Assembly (NCBI GenBank): GCA_963662175.1
Contig: OY759218.1
Location: 2,170,001-2,234,000, forward strand
From: Aradus depressus
Lineage: Eukaryota > Arthropoda > Insecta > Hemiptera > Aradidae
Length of the DNA: 64,000 nt
Direction: 5' to 3'
Both the position numbers and the translations under genes were made by a program. Under the pieces are notes generated by a model that worked only from the letters and a program-made list of their open reading frames with translations, had not been told where the DNA came from and ran no database searches. Position 1 is the stretch's first letter; each line of letters opens with the position of its first letter. Below are positions 11,126-21,791 of the stretch, in pieces.

Positions 11126-11812
11126 CGTTCTTAATTAATAATCCTAACTAAACTTATATCATATATAAATAAATATAAAATGGAATGCGGAGCCTCTTAA
11201 TGGTCAATAACAACTGAACGTTTATTAATTAATAACCCTAGCTAAACTTATAACATATACTAAGAAATATAAAAGGTGAGCATATACCCAGACTACACAT
11301 TGCCAGTTATGAATGGTTCAAAATACATGTCACACTCACCGATACGGGAAGCAGCCCAGACCTCCACTGTCTTCCTCCTTTCCGGCTCCACTCCAGTAGC
11401 AAGATGTCACCAGCCGGAGACCTCAGCTCTCGACTGCCTACTTTCAACTGTCCTCACTGCACTCTAGACTTGAACTGTCTCCTCGACTTGTAGGATTCCA
11501 CCGCTCGAACTCTCCCCCTCCCCGAGGATCTCCGATGGTTCCCCCTCCCTCTCCTTAGCTTCAGGGGAAATTTCGGCATGGCCTCCAATATGACTTATCA
11601 ACCTCTATATTGGCACTCCAGACAGTTTTATAGGACACTAACAGAGGGCTTGGAGTTATAATCCTTCATAGTTCCATTCTTCTTTGTTAAGCTGGGTTGT
11701 AAACCTGTACACTTAGCTCTCTCCCGGTTGACGAGGGTAACAGGGTCTGCTTTTACCTGATCCCTCCGGCCTTTGGATTACCTCCCGTACCTTCTACTGG
11801 CGACTCCTTACA
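11121..11812 (-). repeat. Y 3' LTR, truncated at left
   Basis: Matches the solo LTR from about its base 147 to its CTTACA end. The missing left end coincides with the junction to block Z at ACTTA, so the truncation is a duplication breakpoint and not a normal element end. Confidence 0.8.
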
Positions 11813-13206
11813 TTACCCCCAATTTTTCCAAAGTGGCGCCTAACTGCAAGCGACACTTTTATATTCCATATGCTACGATTTTATAATATTAGATACACTA
11901 CTTCTTATTTTATTACTATTATCTTACGGCTAATACCTTACTATCTATGAGTCCTTATTGTCTAATCAGTTCCTCCGAATGCATGCTTACACATTAATCA
12001 CTATACATACACTGTGCTTAATTCCCCTTCCACACTAAAATTAACAGTTACGAACTTAGCCGTCAGCAGCTATCGAAGATGTAGGCTGCTAGATGAGTTG
12101 GGGATGGCTCCTACCGTAGACTCCAATGCTCACTGCCATCAACAGGATTATCCAAGAATCTAGGCTACACCCTGGTAGCACTAACCACGAGCACGCCGGA
12201 GTCGAAGTCGGGCCAGGCCATCCAGGTCGGGTTGGCGATCACTCGATGGTTGTAATCCTCAGCCAGGGGTCCGAGACGGTATCCCGTTGGTAGAAAGGAA
12301 AATGAGCAGGGCATTTTCCCACTGTCCCAGGGCGGCCCTTCTTTATTGGTGGAGAACGGCATTAGATGATTGGTCTGAACTGACCCGCCAGGAGGTTCCT
12401 TCTGAAGAAGTAGTGACGTACCTTCGGTTTGCTTCTCCTGGAGCGGTCCTGGACAGCGTCATATGCTGGTCTGGTGCTTGTAGAGGCAGCTCCAAGATAG
12501 CCACAACTCCCCCGGCCCTGGGCAAAGCCGGTGCTCATACTGTCTCGTGGTAGGATTGACCACCCACCGCCTTATGACCTGTAATGAGAACCAACCTCGC
12601 TGGCAATGCGTCTTTGACCCTACCTATGACTTTCTTAATTCCCCAGGGCCACTACATATCTACTATGGTTACCTACTATCTGTCCGCTAAATTTTTATCT
12701 CTTTGGGATTTGACCTATTCATAATTACTAATATTCCGACTCTATTTACTTATTAGTTTTAACACTAGGTCCCCTTCCCACCTATTATTCTCTCTCAGAG
12801 TCATCACTACTCCCGTTTTCTCTCTCGCTTGGTACCTGTCTTCGCCGTAAAAGAAAAGGGGATCTAGGCATTACTTCCTTAGGAGGGTTATCCGGGCTCC
12901 ATGTGGAGCCTCCAGAACTATCGCTCGACGGACTGTTTGACGAATCCCGATCTCCAACTCGTTCTTCTTCTAGCTGTCTCTCCCTGTTTGGGCGGCACTT
13001 GTCTAGAACCTCTGCCCGCGCTCTTCTCTGTGAGCGGGGTTCCCTCCTCGGAGGAACCGCGGCTTCTTCCTCCGGTTCCTCTCTTGATTCGGACTCCCTT
13101 CGAACTCCTCCCCAGCCTTCCTGAAACCGTCCGACTGGAGCTCGTGACGGGGTGTCCGCCCCTATCGAAATTTTGACTTCTTCGTTTTCTGGCGTACCTT
13201 CTACTC
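11813..13206 (-). other. Y 3' interior, no env recognised
   Basis: It starts next to the LTR with a purine tract on the minus strand (AATTGGGGGTAA), a likely polypurine tract. Several ORFs of 60-110 codons occur on both strands, but none has a recognised domain, signal peptide or hydrophobic segment. I see no envelope gene. Confidence 0.6.
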
Positions 13207-14430
13207 CTAACCCGGGGCTTCTTGGCTTCTTCTTTCGTCTTGTCTACCGGAAGAGCCTACCCGTTCTGATTCGTCAGGAGGCAAGTCACGCTGGGCGGAT
13301 CCTTCATCCCCGTCCTCCAGCCATTCTGTGTCCAGATCCAGTGGCTGTATTGACCACTCTTCATCGCTCCCCCTCGTCTCTTGTTCCTCTCCGCTCTCTC
13401 CCTCGTCCACGTCCTCTGGGACTGACACCCAGTCCGGATCCCCCCGGGCCCAGGCCTTTTTCAATCTATTTAGATGGACTATGACCTGACCCCCGGTCGA
13501 CAGTCGCACTTCGTAGGTGACTCTAGACAAAACTCGGACAATCTTGTGGGGACCCGTCCAGGGACAATGAAATTTTGGACAATGGCCAGGCTTAACAGTA
13601 GGCACTCTCAAATATACGAGATCTCCTTCGACTAACGGCCTATCCTTGCGATTTCGGATGCAATATTCCGTCCGAGACGCCCACGCCTTCTCAGCCCTTA
13701 CTTTCGCTTCTTCGTTTGCTCTAGACAGTTTACTAGTTAACTGATCTAAGTGACTCCTCCCTTCGTCGGACCGACCGTCCGCGTGATGATTTCCCGCGGG
13801 CGTTATTAATTCTCGGCCGAGCAGTAAATAGTTTGGTGAATAACCGGTGGCGGAGTGGGGGATGGCGCGGTACGCCATTAGAGCATATGGTACCCACGTA
13901 TCCCAATCCCGGCCGTCCCTCCTAACAAAATGAGCCACCGAGTCCGTCAGAGTGCGGTGAAGCCGCACCACCATCCCGTTAGATTGGGGGTGGTAGGCCG
14001 TGGTTTGGAGTTTTTTTATCCCCAGCCTGGAGCATAGATTCTTAAATAAATCTGACACAAAATTTCTACCCTGATCAGTGAGGAACCGTTTTGGTACCCC
14101 GTGGCGGGTGATAATCATCTCGACGAAGGCCCTCGCCGTCTCCTCCGCTGTTTGCTCACGCAGAGGAATCCCTTCTGCATATCTTGTGAAATTATCAATG
14201 AAGGTGAGAAGATATTTGTTCCCCCTTTTGGCCTTTGGCAGTGGCCCTACAATGTCGAGGGAAATTTGTTCGAAGGGCTCGCTGGCCACATAGGAGACCC
14301 CTAGCGGTACTGCGATCCCCACCGGTGTCTTCCTTTTCGCACATGAAGAACAGGCTCTCACTCGCAGGGCCAATAATATGAACGGGACACTACTGAGGTA
14401 GTACGCTCTATCCCCGGGTGGCCGGCCCAT
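13207..14430 (-). pseudogene. pol: Y integrase, frameshifted from pol, catalytic Glu replaced
   Basis: This 407-aa frame holds the rest of the integrase. The second half of the zinc motif is C27xxC30. The core has Asp59 (LDIVGP) and Asp119 (LTDQG). The position 36 residues later, where a Glu is expected, is Val155 (HPQSNGMVVRLHRTL; codon 13966-13968). A C-terminal GPHK...YEV module follows and then an acidic tail. The His pair of the zinc motif lies at the end of the preceding pol frame. About ten residues between the two halves appear deleted, with a frame change around 14350-14360. The enzyme would join element DNA to the chromosome. This copy is predicted inactive. Confidence 0.85.
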
Positions 14431-17168
14431 GGTGTCGAATGACTAAGCTCCATCACTTCCTCCCGGAGCGCCTTAGGCACCAAAACCCGCCATTCTACCG
14501 CCTCTTCCGACCCGGCGGTCCAGTACAAAAACCTACCCGTGTCTTCGCGGATCAGATACTTGTCCCTCTGGTTCTTCATATCCTGACACCAGTCGTCTTT
14601 TTCTTGGGCTTCCTTAAGGGTCTCGCGGTCGAAGGTCCTTTTTGCTCCCCTCGCTCGTGCGACTATCCGGCTCAATGCGTCAGCATTAGTATGTTTTTTT
14701 CCAGACTTGTGTTCCACCTCATAGTCGAATTCGGACAATCTTAACGCCCACCGCGTCAATCTTGACGAAGGGTCCCTAAGACTTAGCATCCATCTGAGGG
14801 CCGCGTGGTCAGCCACCAGCTTAAATCTGCGCCCGAGTAAGTAGCATCTCAGGTGCTTAGACGCCCAGACCACGGCTAGTAACTCCCTCTCGGTAGCGGA
14901 ATAGTGAAGTTCCGGCCCCCTTAGCTGGCGGCTGGCGTAGCAGATGGGCCTTTCTACCCCGTCGCGCACTTGAGACAGTACCGCCCCTAAGGCTATTCCT
15001 GACGCGTCCGTGACTAGAATAAATGGATCCCGGAAGTCGGGATATGCTAACACCATTCGCGACGATAACGCGTCGCGAAGTGTCTTGAAGGCTTCCTGCT
15101 GTTCCTTACCCCAGTGAAATTGGACCTTGTCACTTGTCAGCTGGGTGAGCGGCCTTGCTTGCTCCGCGAAATTTGGTACGAACCATCGGTAGTATCCGGC
15201 GAGACCTAAGAACCCTCGGACTTCCGCCACGTTTTTGGGAGCTGGGAACGTTTTAACCGCCTCCACCTTAGTGGGGGCTTTTACCCCTTCTGAGGTGACA
15301 ATGTGTCCGAGATACGTCACCTCAGTTGCAGCGAAGGTGCATTTTCTCAAGTTTACCTTCAAATTGGCTGCACGCAGCTTACCTAACAGTACCTCCAGTT
15401 TTCGCACGTGTTCATGTATGTTCTCGCTATACACAACCACGTCTTCCAGGTACACGTGACATCCATCTCCCTTTAGTTCTCCTAGGAGCCGGTCCATTAA
15501 TCTTTGAAAGGTAGCCGGAGCTCCCATCAGCCCAAACGCCATTTTTTTGTATTCGAAATGGCCTCCCACTGTGGTGAATCCTGTGTCTTGATCCTCTGGT
15601 GCGATTGGAATTTGATGGTAGCCACTAGTCAGATCTAGAGTAGAGAAATACCGGCTGGTCCCTAGTTGCTCCAGTGTTTCTTGAATTAAAGGCAGGGGGT
15701 AGGGGTCAGCGCGAGTGACTGCGTTTAATTCTCTAAAATCAGTACAGAATCGGTATTTCACTTCTCCGTCTGGGCTCATTTTACGCACCAGCACGACCGG
15801 CGCGGCCCACGGGCTGTCCGAGGGAGTGATGATCCCCTTTTTGAGCATGTCTTGCAAATGTTCTTCGACGATCCCGCGCTCGTGGAATGGCACTCGATAG
15901 GGCCGTTTTGCTATCGGCCCCGCGTTCCCGGTTACAATTCGGTGTTGCACGGGGAGGGCACAACCTTCCCTGCCGGGCTCCCCGAACCCGTCCCAGTAGT
16001 GTACCAGCAGTTTCTCTAGAAGCAGTCGATCCCGTCCCTTCAGGTGATGGAGCTTGTCTTGCACGTCTCGCCTCACCGCAGTGCCCCCCCCCCCCTGGGC
16101 TTGCAGAGTCGCGACGGTCCGCCACCCTTTCGTCTCTAGCAGGCTTTCTGGCTTCCAGACTTCCGCTTTTCCCAAACTCTGTTTATTATTAATCCTTACG
16201 TGGGACCCAGTCACGTTAACTACTGTTATAGGGACCTTCCCTTGTCGCACTCTACCTAAGATCCGACCTACTCGCAGTCCCCATTGTTCCTGTGGTACTG
16301 GTTCCACAAGAAGGACCTCTCCGTCAGAGGCCCCTGTCACGGTCCCATAAATCAGCCGCTCGCTATATGGTGGCACCTCTTCCACACTCCCTGAATGCAC
16401 GGCCGAAATCGTAAACTCATCCAGCCTCCCAATATTGGGCCCCGGGACGACCTGCACCCCAGGCCCCCTATTTTTCGGGTTCCACTCACCCCTCTCACCT
16501 TCGCGGCTTTCTGTCCCTCTTCTCGTTATTTCGTCCTTAACGACCTCCGCGTAACTCGCGTTTTTCGGCGGCACTATCTCGCGGTTCCGCGACTCCAGGA
16601 CGCCTTTCCTGAATTTTTTCTTTGCGGCCCCCTCCACAAGACTGGCTCGACGCCGAACGATTTCCGCCGTTTTTGCCTTCATCTCACGGATCCATCGTTC
16701 ATCCCTTTCTTCCCTCTCCCGCGATTTAACAGAAATTTTTCGGTCCCCGCCTGCTTGTTTCGTCTCTTCCTGCTCCAGCCGGTTCACTGCTGGTCCGGAT
16801 AAATTCTTCCGGCCCTCTGTCCGCGACGGTATGGAAACCTTACCCTCTTTTAGGTCCACTTGGGCCCCTAACTTGTGCAATATGTCAACGCCGAGGAGGC
16901 CATCCCCCACCATATCTACCGTGGCAACGGTGACCTTGTGGACCGAGCTCACCCCATCCACCTCCAGAGTCACGATTTGCTCTCCTTGAATTGGGAGCGG
17001 ACGCCCCGTGATACCCTTCACTCTGGCCTGTGAGGGTAACACCTCCACTCGCGGTATCGGACTTCGAACCAAGGTGATATCGGCCCCGGTATCCACTAAT
17101 AGGCGGTACGTCCGTCCGTTAATTTTCACATTGGTCATTACACTTTGGACTGGCCATACCCCGTGCAT
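14358..17168 (-). CDS. pol: Y pol: aspartic protease, reverse transcriptase, RNase H
   Basis: 936 residues. The protease active site DTGA is at residues 26-29. RT runs from about 415 to 600, with PSDSPWAAPVVLV, DLTSGYHQI and AFGLMGAPATFQ. The catalytic box reads YLED at 573-576, where Gypsy RTs have YxDD, so the first Asp of the pair is Glu (codon 15444-15446). RNase H begins near 719 (TDASG), followed by ERELLAVV and ADHAALRW. The end carries the His-rich start of integrase (HSTPWAGHPGIER, about residues 905-917). Its frame is -1 relative to gag and runs back into the gag tail, so a Gag-Pol made by frameshifting is plausible. Confidence 0.9.
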   Translation of the reverse strand: MHGVWPVQSVMTNVKINGRTYRLLVDTGADITLVRSPIPRVEVLPSQARVKGITGRPLPIQGEQIVTLEVDGVSSVHKVTVATVDMVGDGLLGVDILHKLGAQVDLKEGKVSIPSRTEGRKNLSGPAVNRLEQEETKQAGGDRKISVKSREREERDERWIREMKAKTAEIVRRRASLVEGAAKKKFRKGVLESRNREIVPPKNASYAEVVKDEITRRGTESREGERGEWNPKNRGPGVQVVPGPNIGRLDEFTISAVHSGSVEEVPPYSERLIYGTVTGASDGEVLLVEPVPQEQWGLRVGRILGRVRQGKVPITVVNVTGSHVRINNKQSLGKAEVWKPESLLETKGWRTVATLQAQGGGGTAVRRDVQDKLHHLKGRDRLLLEKLLVHYWDGFGEPGREGCALPVQHRIVTGNAGPIAKRPYRVPFHERGIVEEHLQDMLKKGIITPSDSPWAAPVVLVRKMSPDGEVKYRFCTDFRELNAVTRADPYPLPLIQETLEQLGTSRYFSTLDLTSGYHQIPIAPEDQDTGFTTVGGHFEYKKMAFGLMGAPATFQRLMDRLLGELKGDGCHVYLEDVVVYSENIHEHVRKLEVLLGKLRAANLKVNLRKCTFAATEVTYLGHIVTSEGVKAPTKVEAVKTFPAPKNVAEVRGFLGLAGYYRWFVPNFAEQARPLTQLTSDKVQFHWGKEQQEAFKTLRDALSSRMVLAYPDFRDPFILVTDASGIALGAVLSQVRDGVERPICYASRQLRGPELHYSATERELLAVVWASKHLRCYLLGRRFKLVADHAALRWMLSLRDPSSRLTRWALRLSEFDYEVEHKSGKKHTNADALSRIVARARGAKRTFDRETLKEAQEKDDWCQDMKNQRDKYLIREDTGRFLYWTAGSEEAVEWRVLVPKALREEVMELSHSTPWAGHPGIERTTSVVSRSYYWPCE

Positions 17169-17188
17169 CCTAATCTCCCCCGTTTTTT

Positions 17189-17830
17189 TCAGTGGTTCAT
17201 GGCTGGGGAGTACCTTGAACCTTCCCCGTTTGGGTGACTGCTTCCTTCTTGGCTAGTCGAGTTCTGTCGGTTCGACTGTGGCCACTCCAGATCTCGTCCC
17301 GTGCCCCGGGCGTAGTTATCTCGCGGGCCAGTTGGGGGAAAATTCCTAGGATCCCGACGCTTCGCTTTATCTAAAGTTGGGGGGGCGGGTGGTGGTGTTC
17401 CGCAGTCCCGGGCAAAATGGCTTGTGCCTCCACACTGGTAGCACGTCCGTTTATCTCGGTCTACATAGGATGCCCCCCGGATGACAGGATCCTCACGTCC
17501 TCGAGCCTCCACTTCTCGCGGCTCACGCTTCGTTTCCCCCGCCGTATCACTAAAAAAAACCTTTTGATCACTCCCGTGAGTCGATATCTCATGCTCCACA
17601 ACGGCCGCTCGCCCGACCGCCTCCTCCAAAGATGCAGGGGGAAATATACGCAGTATCGTCCCCAGGTCCCCCTTGAGGCCGTTTAAGTAGGCCGTCAGCA
17701 CCACCTTCTCCATTTGACGTCGAACGGCAAGTTGAGCTGCCTCCGAGCTCTCCTCGGTCACCGACTTCTCTCCCATCGCCCGGCAACGACCTGCGAAAGC
17801 TCGGGCTGCTTCCCCCCGCTCCTGCTCCAT
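17189..17830 (-). CDS. gag: Y gag, C-terminal part with zinc knuckle
   Basis: 213 residues continuing the capsid-like helices (LTAYLNGLKGDLGTILR, ASLEEAVGRAAVVEHE). One CCHC knuckle follows, CYQCGGTSHFARDC, and then a basic Pro/Arg-rich tail. The true start is upstream, in the frame at 17874-18329. The two are separated by a T8 run at 17894-17901 (A8 on the coding strand), so an indel there, real or from sequencing, splits gag. Confidence 0.8.
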   Translation of the reverse strand: MEQERGEAARAFAGRCRAMGEKSVTEESSEAAQLAVRRQMEKVVLTAYLNGLKGDLGTILRIFPPASLEEAVGRAAVVEHEISTHGSDQKVFFSDTAGETKREPREVEARGREDPVIRGASYVDRDKRTCYQCGGTSHFARDCGTPPPAPPTLDKAKRRDPRNFPPTGPRDNYARGTGRDLEWPQSNRQNSTSQEGSSHPNGEGSRYSPAMNH

Positions 17831-17873
17831 TGTACTTAATTTAAGGAGATATTGTTCAGGGCGCCAAGGGTCC

Positions 17874-18329
17874 TTAAATCGCTCCTCTAGGGCTTTTTTT
17901 TATCATTGAATAGGGGACACCAACCCCTCGTAGATCCTTTCTACTCGCTAAATAGGCCGCAGTGGTGCCCTTCAAACGCATGCGAGCCACCAAGGCCCTG
18001 TCTCCATCCTCCCAATTCCCACTTGCGGCTACTAACTCAAGCCCTTGGAGGAAATCCGTGACCGGCACCGCTTCCGCTTCTCCCGACCATGGAGCCACCA
18101 TGCTCTGCAAACCCAGGTCCTTCCTTGCAACGGCTCGGGGAGCTACCGAGGGGATCTCCAGACCCCGTCCGCTTCCTCCTGAAAATCGGTCGAATTTCCG
18201 TTTCATCTGATCTAGCTCCTGGGCTAGAGCTTTGTTGGCCTCCATGATCTCCTGCAATTCCGCGGCGGGCCCACCCTCGGTCTGTCTTACATCGCTAGCT
18301 ACGTCTTCCTGCTCTAAACCGCCTATCAT
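17874..18329 (-). CDS. gag: Y gag, N-terminal part
   Basis: 151 residues starting at Met 18329, about 105 bp after the primer site. It has a helical, possibly coiled-coil N-terminus (ELQEIMEANKALAQELDQMK), then the start of a capsid-type gag domain (SMVAPWSGEAEAVPVTDFLQ, ALVARMRLKGTTAAYL). The frame is lost at the homopolymer near 17894. Confidence 0.75.
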   Translation of the reverse strand: MIGGLEQEDVASDVRQTEGGPAAELQEIMEANKALAQELDQMKRKFDRFSGGSGRGLEIPSVAPRAVARKDLGLQSMVAPWSGEAEAVPVTDFLQGLELVAASGNWEDGDRALVARMRLKGTTAAYLASRKDLRGVGVPYSMIKKSPRGAI

Positions 18330-18414
18330 TTTTTCAAGAGGGGTTCGAGGTCAAGAAAAGAAAACCAATATTATAAACACACGGTAGACCGTTTAGGGAA
18401 ATTATTGCATCCCA

Positions 18415-18432
18415 ACCCCACACCTGACACCA
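18415..18432 (-). other. Y primer binding site
   Basis: Minus-strand TGGTGTCAGGTGTGGGGT lies 2 nt inside the Y 5' LTR. It is of a different class from the X primer site (TGGCGCC), so X and Y are separate families. The matching tRNA was not identified. Confidence 0.7.
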
Positions 18433-18434
18433 AT

Positions 18435-18831
18435 TGTAGATCCGCTGAAACGTCCTCAAGCTAGGTTCGCTTAGTCTATGAGAGGTAGCTGAGGGATTCA
18501 AAGGAGACACGAAGGAATAATAAAAGGAACCCCATTCTTAGAATAAAATGTAATTCGGAGTCTCTTAATGGTCAATAACAACTTAGGGGAAATTTCGGCA
18601 TGGCCTCCAATATGACTTATCAACCTCTATATTGGCACTCCAGACAGTTTTATAGGACACTAACAGAGGGCTTGGAGTTATAATCCTTCATAGTTCCATT
18701 CTTCTTTGTTAAGCTGGGTTGTAAACCTGTACACTTAGCTCTCTCCCGGTTGACGAGGGTAAAAGCTGCTTTTACCTGATCCCTCCGGCCTTTGGATTAC
18801 CTCCCGTACCTTCTACTGGCGACTCCTTACA
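18435..18831 (-). repeat. Y 5' LTR, internally deleted
   Basis: 397 bp with the same TGTAGATCC start and CTTACA end as the solo LTR. It lacks about 440 bp in the middle (the solo-LTR stretch roughly 8671-9109). The deletion would remove much of the promoter region. Confidence 0.8.
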
Positions 18832-18858
18832 GAATCAAGTTCCTGTTCGGGCGCCAAT

Positions 18859-20049
18859 TGTAACAACTCTCCCTCCCGTATGAGTGCAATTTACGTATTT
18901 AGTAAAAATAAAATATAATTAAACCGAAAAATTATTAAAATTGAAAATTTTTACATCGCGACTTTAATTAAAACAATGCCTGGATAGCTGAGTGCACTCC
19001 CACGGGAAGGATGGTTACAAGTTCCTAACGGGTAGTTGCCATCAGTAATTAATAATAATTAATTACTGTTGCCAACCAGAAGAAGCATGGGAGGGGGGGA
19101 AATGGAATGAACCAACTTTAGAATAATAACATATTTATTATTAAAAAAAACATTAAATATTTACAACAGAAAATAAAAATAAATGAATAAGATTTGGCCA
19201 TATGTCTGAAGGACTTTATAACTCAATTACGAGGTACCTCGCTAATGATCCCTGGAGGCGACCATGTGGACATCGTCCATGCACATCCCGCAGACACCAT
19301 CCACTTTACACAGTCCTTGTAGATCCGCGTAGTCTCGACGCCACGTCAGAACTCACGCCCCTCACCGGGTCGGCGCGTCCGAATTCAAAATGTGTATCTC
19401 ACTGACTATTTCACATATTCAAACTGATATTAAAACAGAAAAGATACGTGGAGGTCGACTGAGATATGAACGAGGAAATAGTACTTTCACATATTCAAAC
19501 TGATATTTAAAACAGAGAAGGTACGTGGTGATCAGCCAAGACATGAACGAGGAAATAGTAATTTCACATCTTCAAACTAATAATAAAACAGAGTAGATAC
19601 GTGGTGCTCGACTGAGACATTGACCAAGAATGAAAAAAGTTGAGTGTGGTCTGTGGGACCTGACCGTGATAGGGGACGGTTCTCGAGGTTTGATTGGTTG
19701 TTGATCTCCGCCCACTTTATTTCCAGCCAATCACATATTACCAATTATATCAGCTTCTAGTTCTGTGAAACCCTTTACTGCTTATTTATTATACACCGGA
19801 TGTAGACAATTATCATGGCTTCCTTTCCATTGTATCTTTATAGTTCTTTGTTTTCGCTCCCAGCGATCGCGATTCTCTCGCAGACATCGCATCGCTGGTT
19901 TCGAGCATGCTCTTCCAAATGCAATTCTCTTTAATTCAATACCCCACAATCCATACTTTGCTCCTAGCGATCGCGATTCTCTCGCAGACATCGCTGGTTC
20001 TGAGCCTTATAATAACGATAAATATTGTCTATAGGGTAGACATGCTACA
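18859..20049 (-). repeat. X 5' LTR (second copy), with leader and primer site to its left
   Basis: A 1191-bp LTR with TG...CA ends, nearly the same as 9388-10573. The X leader piece 18832-18858, with the tRNA-Lys-type site, links it to the end of Y. No X interior or 3' LTR accompanies it, so it came from a duplication and not from a separate insertion. Confidence 0.85.
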
Positions 20050-20765
20050 ATATATATATATATATATTAGTATATATTAATAGTCTATATTAATATTTAG
20101 GGTTCCATAGGACGAAGTAACACAATTAGTGTGAATTAGAACACGGACAAGTTGACTCTACGATCGCTAGAGATGTACTGATGGAAGATAAGGATTACAG
20201 TGTATGACTACAGGCAAAAACATTGCCAGTTTAAACTTGTCAAAACCTGAAAATTCCTGTACAAACCTGTGCGCGCGAAGTATTGAGAGCGCCAGCGTGA
20301 TACAGGGAATCCTCCGAACTGTTGCTATATATTTTTATTATTTGGGGGTGTTTGGGGGCGGATGAGGGGGGCTGGAGGCTGGAATATGTAGAAAATAAGT
20401 GAAAAAATTGCGAAAAAAAAAACGGATAAATCGATCAATGTCAATGATTTTTTTTCAATTTAAGAGGGCAAATCCCCCCCCAAATCAACCTCCTTTCTAC
20501 AAATGTTCATGTTTCGAACTTTTCACCTCTCTAGCCCCTCAGAAGAGATGTAAAGGCTAAAATAATCGTTTTCATCCCTCCAAATTATCGAAAAGTGATG
20601 AAAATAGGTTGGGGGGGGGGGGGGGGGGGAGGGGGGGTCTCCCCCGAAAACTGTGGGTGATGGGGGAAAACGGGGGTCATATTCGGATTCAGGAGGTCAT
20701 TTTACAAAAGAATCAGCAGGAATGGTGTTAGGACCGATTTTCATGCCGACCAGTGTTGTTACTTA
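20050..20765. repeat. Flank block Z, copy 2
   Basis: Full version of the block at 10574-11125, with an extra segment near 20497-20637 that includes a long G run. It ends at ACTTA (20761-20765) next to a SINE. It is probably the original flank of X. Confidence 0.75.
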
Positions 20766-20870
20766 TTATGACTCATGCCCGGGCTTTAACTATGTCATAT
20801 CGCCAACTTCCAGAACGCTCTTCCGTCACTTTGGTGGACATGAGCCCGACTCTACTATGAGAGGTTATTA
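20766..20870 (-). repeat. SINE body fragment
   Basis: gactcatgcccgggctttaa and ggtggacatgagcccgactc match the SINE family. The tRNA-like part is missing. Confidence 0.6.
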
Positions 20871-21221
20871 GAGCCTATAGATATGGTCCCTTTCAGACTC
20901 TTGTAGATCCTATGTGTCATTACCAGATATAATAAAATTTGATGAATAATCACTCAACTATGTTCTAGACCCGGAATGACTTTACTCTAACTATTATTAT
21001 ATTAACATATATTTTCCACAGCTTCATTCTTCTTCCAATTTATTTTTCGGTCTTTACAACCTAGCAAATAGACGTTTCGAGAAGAACTCCCATCATCAGT
21101 ATACAACATTTATTTGCTGATCTTTATCAACACTTTTTTCCTTTTATTGGTCGTACAATTCTTTATGCAGAACATATATTGTGCTAGTTATTGTGAGTTC
21201 GTTATAGTTAGTTATTGCAAT
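20871..21221. other. Intronic sequence, one hammerhead-like word
   Basis: No ORF of note. On the minus strand, 21070-21105 reads CTGATGATGGGAG ... CTCGAAAC, a hammerhead-like arrangement discussed in the findings. Confidence 0.4.
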
Positions 21222-21509
21222 GCGAAGTCATATCGCCTACTATCAGAGCTCTCTTTCGTCGCTATGGTGGACATGAGCCACACTACTATGGGAATTTTTA
21301 CTAAATTTTGTCTATCTAGGTTTATTCACCTAGGGGAGGGGTCCACGAATACCTGAATGACACCCCACAAGCTCGGGACCACCGCTTAACATTCCATCCG
21401 AAGGACGGCGTGCTCAGGCTTTAACCTACCAGATAAAAAGCTTAAGAGCCTCGACCGGGTTTCGATGCCGCGATTTTGAGCTCAATAGGCTAGCACGCTA
21501 CTTAGAGAT
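21222..21509 (-). repeat. tRNA-derived SINE, diverged
   Basis: Has the family body (ggtggacatgagc, ttcacctaggggaggggtcc) and a degenerate B-box-like ggtttcgatgcc near 21460. The pol III head is at the right, as in the copy at 781-1113. Confidence 0.65.
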
Positions 21510-21791
21510 GGTTAGATAAATCAATTCCGAGATAATCTACTTCAAATAACATTTATATTTGATTACCTAGTATGTTTAAATAATTCAAAATATACGGCCA
21601 ACCTTAATTCTTATTTCATTTCTAAAACGTGATTTTTAAATATTTACCATGTATTATATAATTATTAATATATAATTTTCATGTTACATTTGCACTTGAA
21701 AAAAAATATATGTGCAAAACCAATACAACATTTCTTACAATAACATTTTTGTCACATTTTATATACTAGGTATATACATTTTTATTTTTAG

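Larger units (their letters stand above)
11121..18831 (-). mobile_element. Gypsy-type LTR retrotransposon Y, full length but disabled
   Basis: On the minus strand in order: 5' LTR (18435-18831, internally deleted), primer site, gag with zinc knuckle (frameshifted), protease-RT-RNase H, integrase (frameshifted), ~1.4 kb of 3' interior and 3' LTR (11121-11812, left end truncated). It is followed on the right by X leader GAATCAAG, the same target used by the solo LTR. Coding is G/C-rich compared with its surroundings. Lesions include homopolymer frameshifts, an altered RT catalytic box and a missing integrase catalytic Glu, so this copy should not be able to move on its own. Confidence 0.85.

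Noticed and set aside
12165..12553. ORFs in the Y 3' interior as a possible env gene
   Set aside because: They are short, lie on both strands, and have no signal peptide, transmembrane segment or furin site.
17165..17200. A-rich slippery-looking heptamer (A AAA AAC) at the Y gag-pol junction
   Set aside because: It lies just after the gag stop and is not in the gag reading frame needed for a -1 slip, so it cannot work as a standard frameshift site in this copy.
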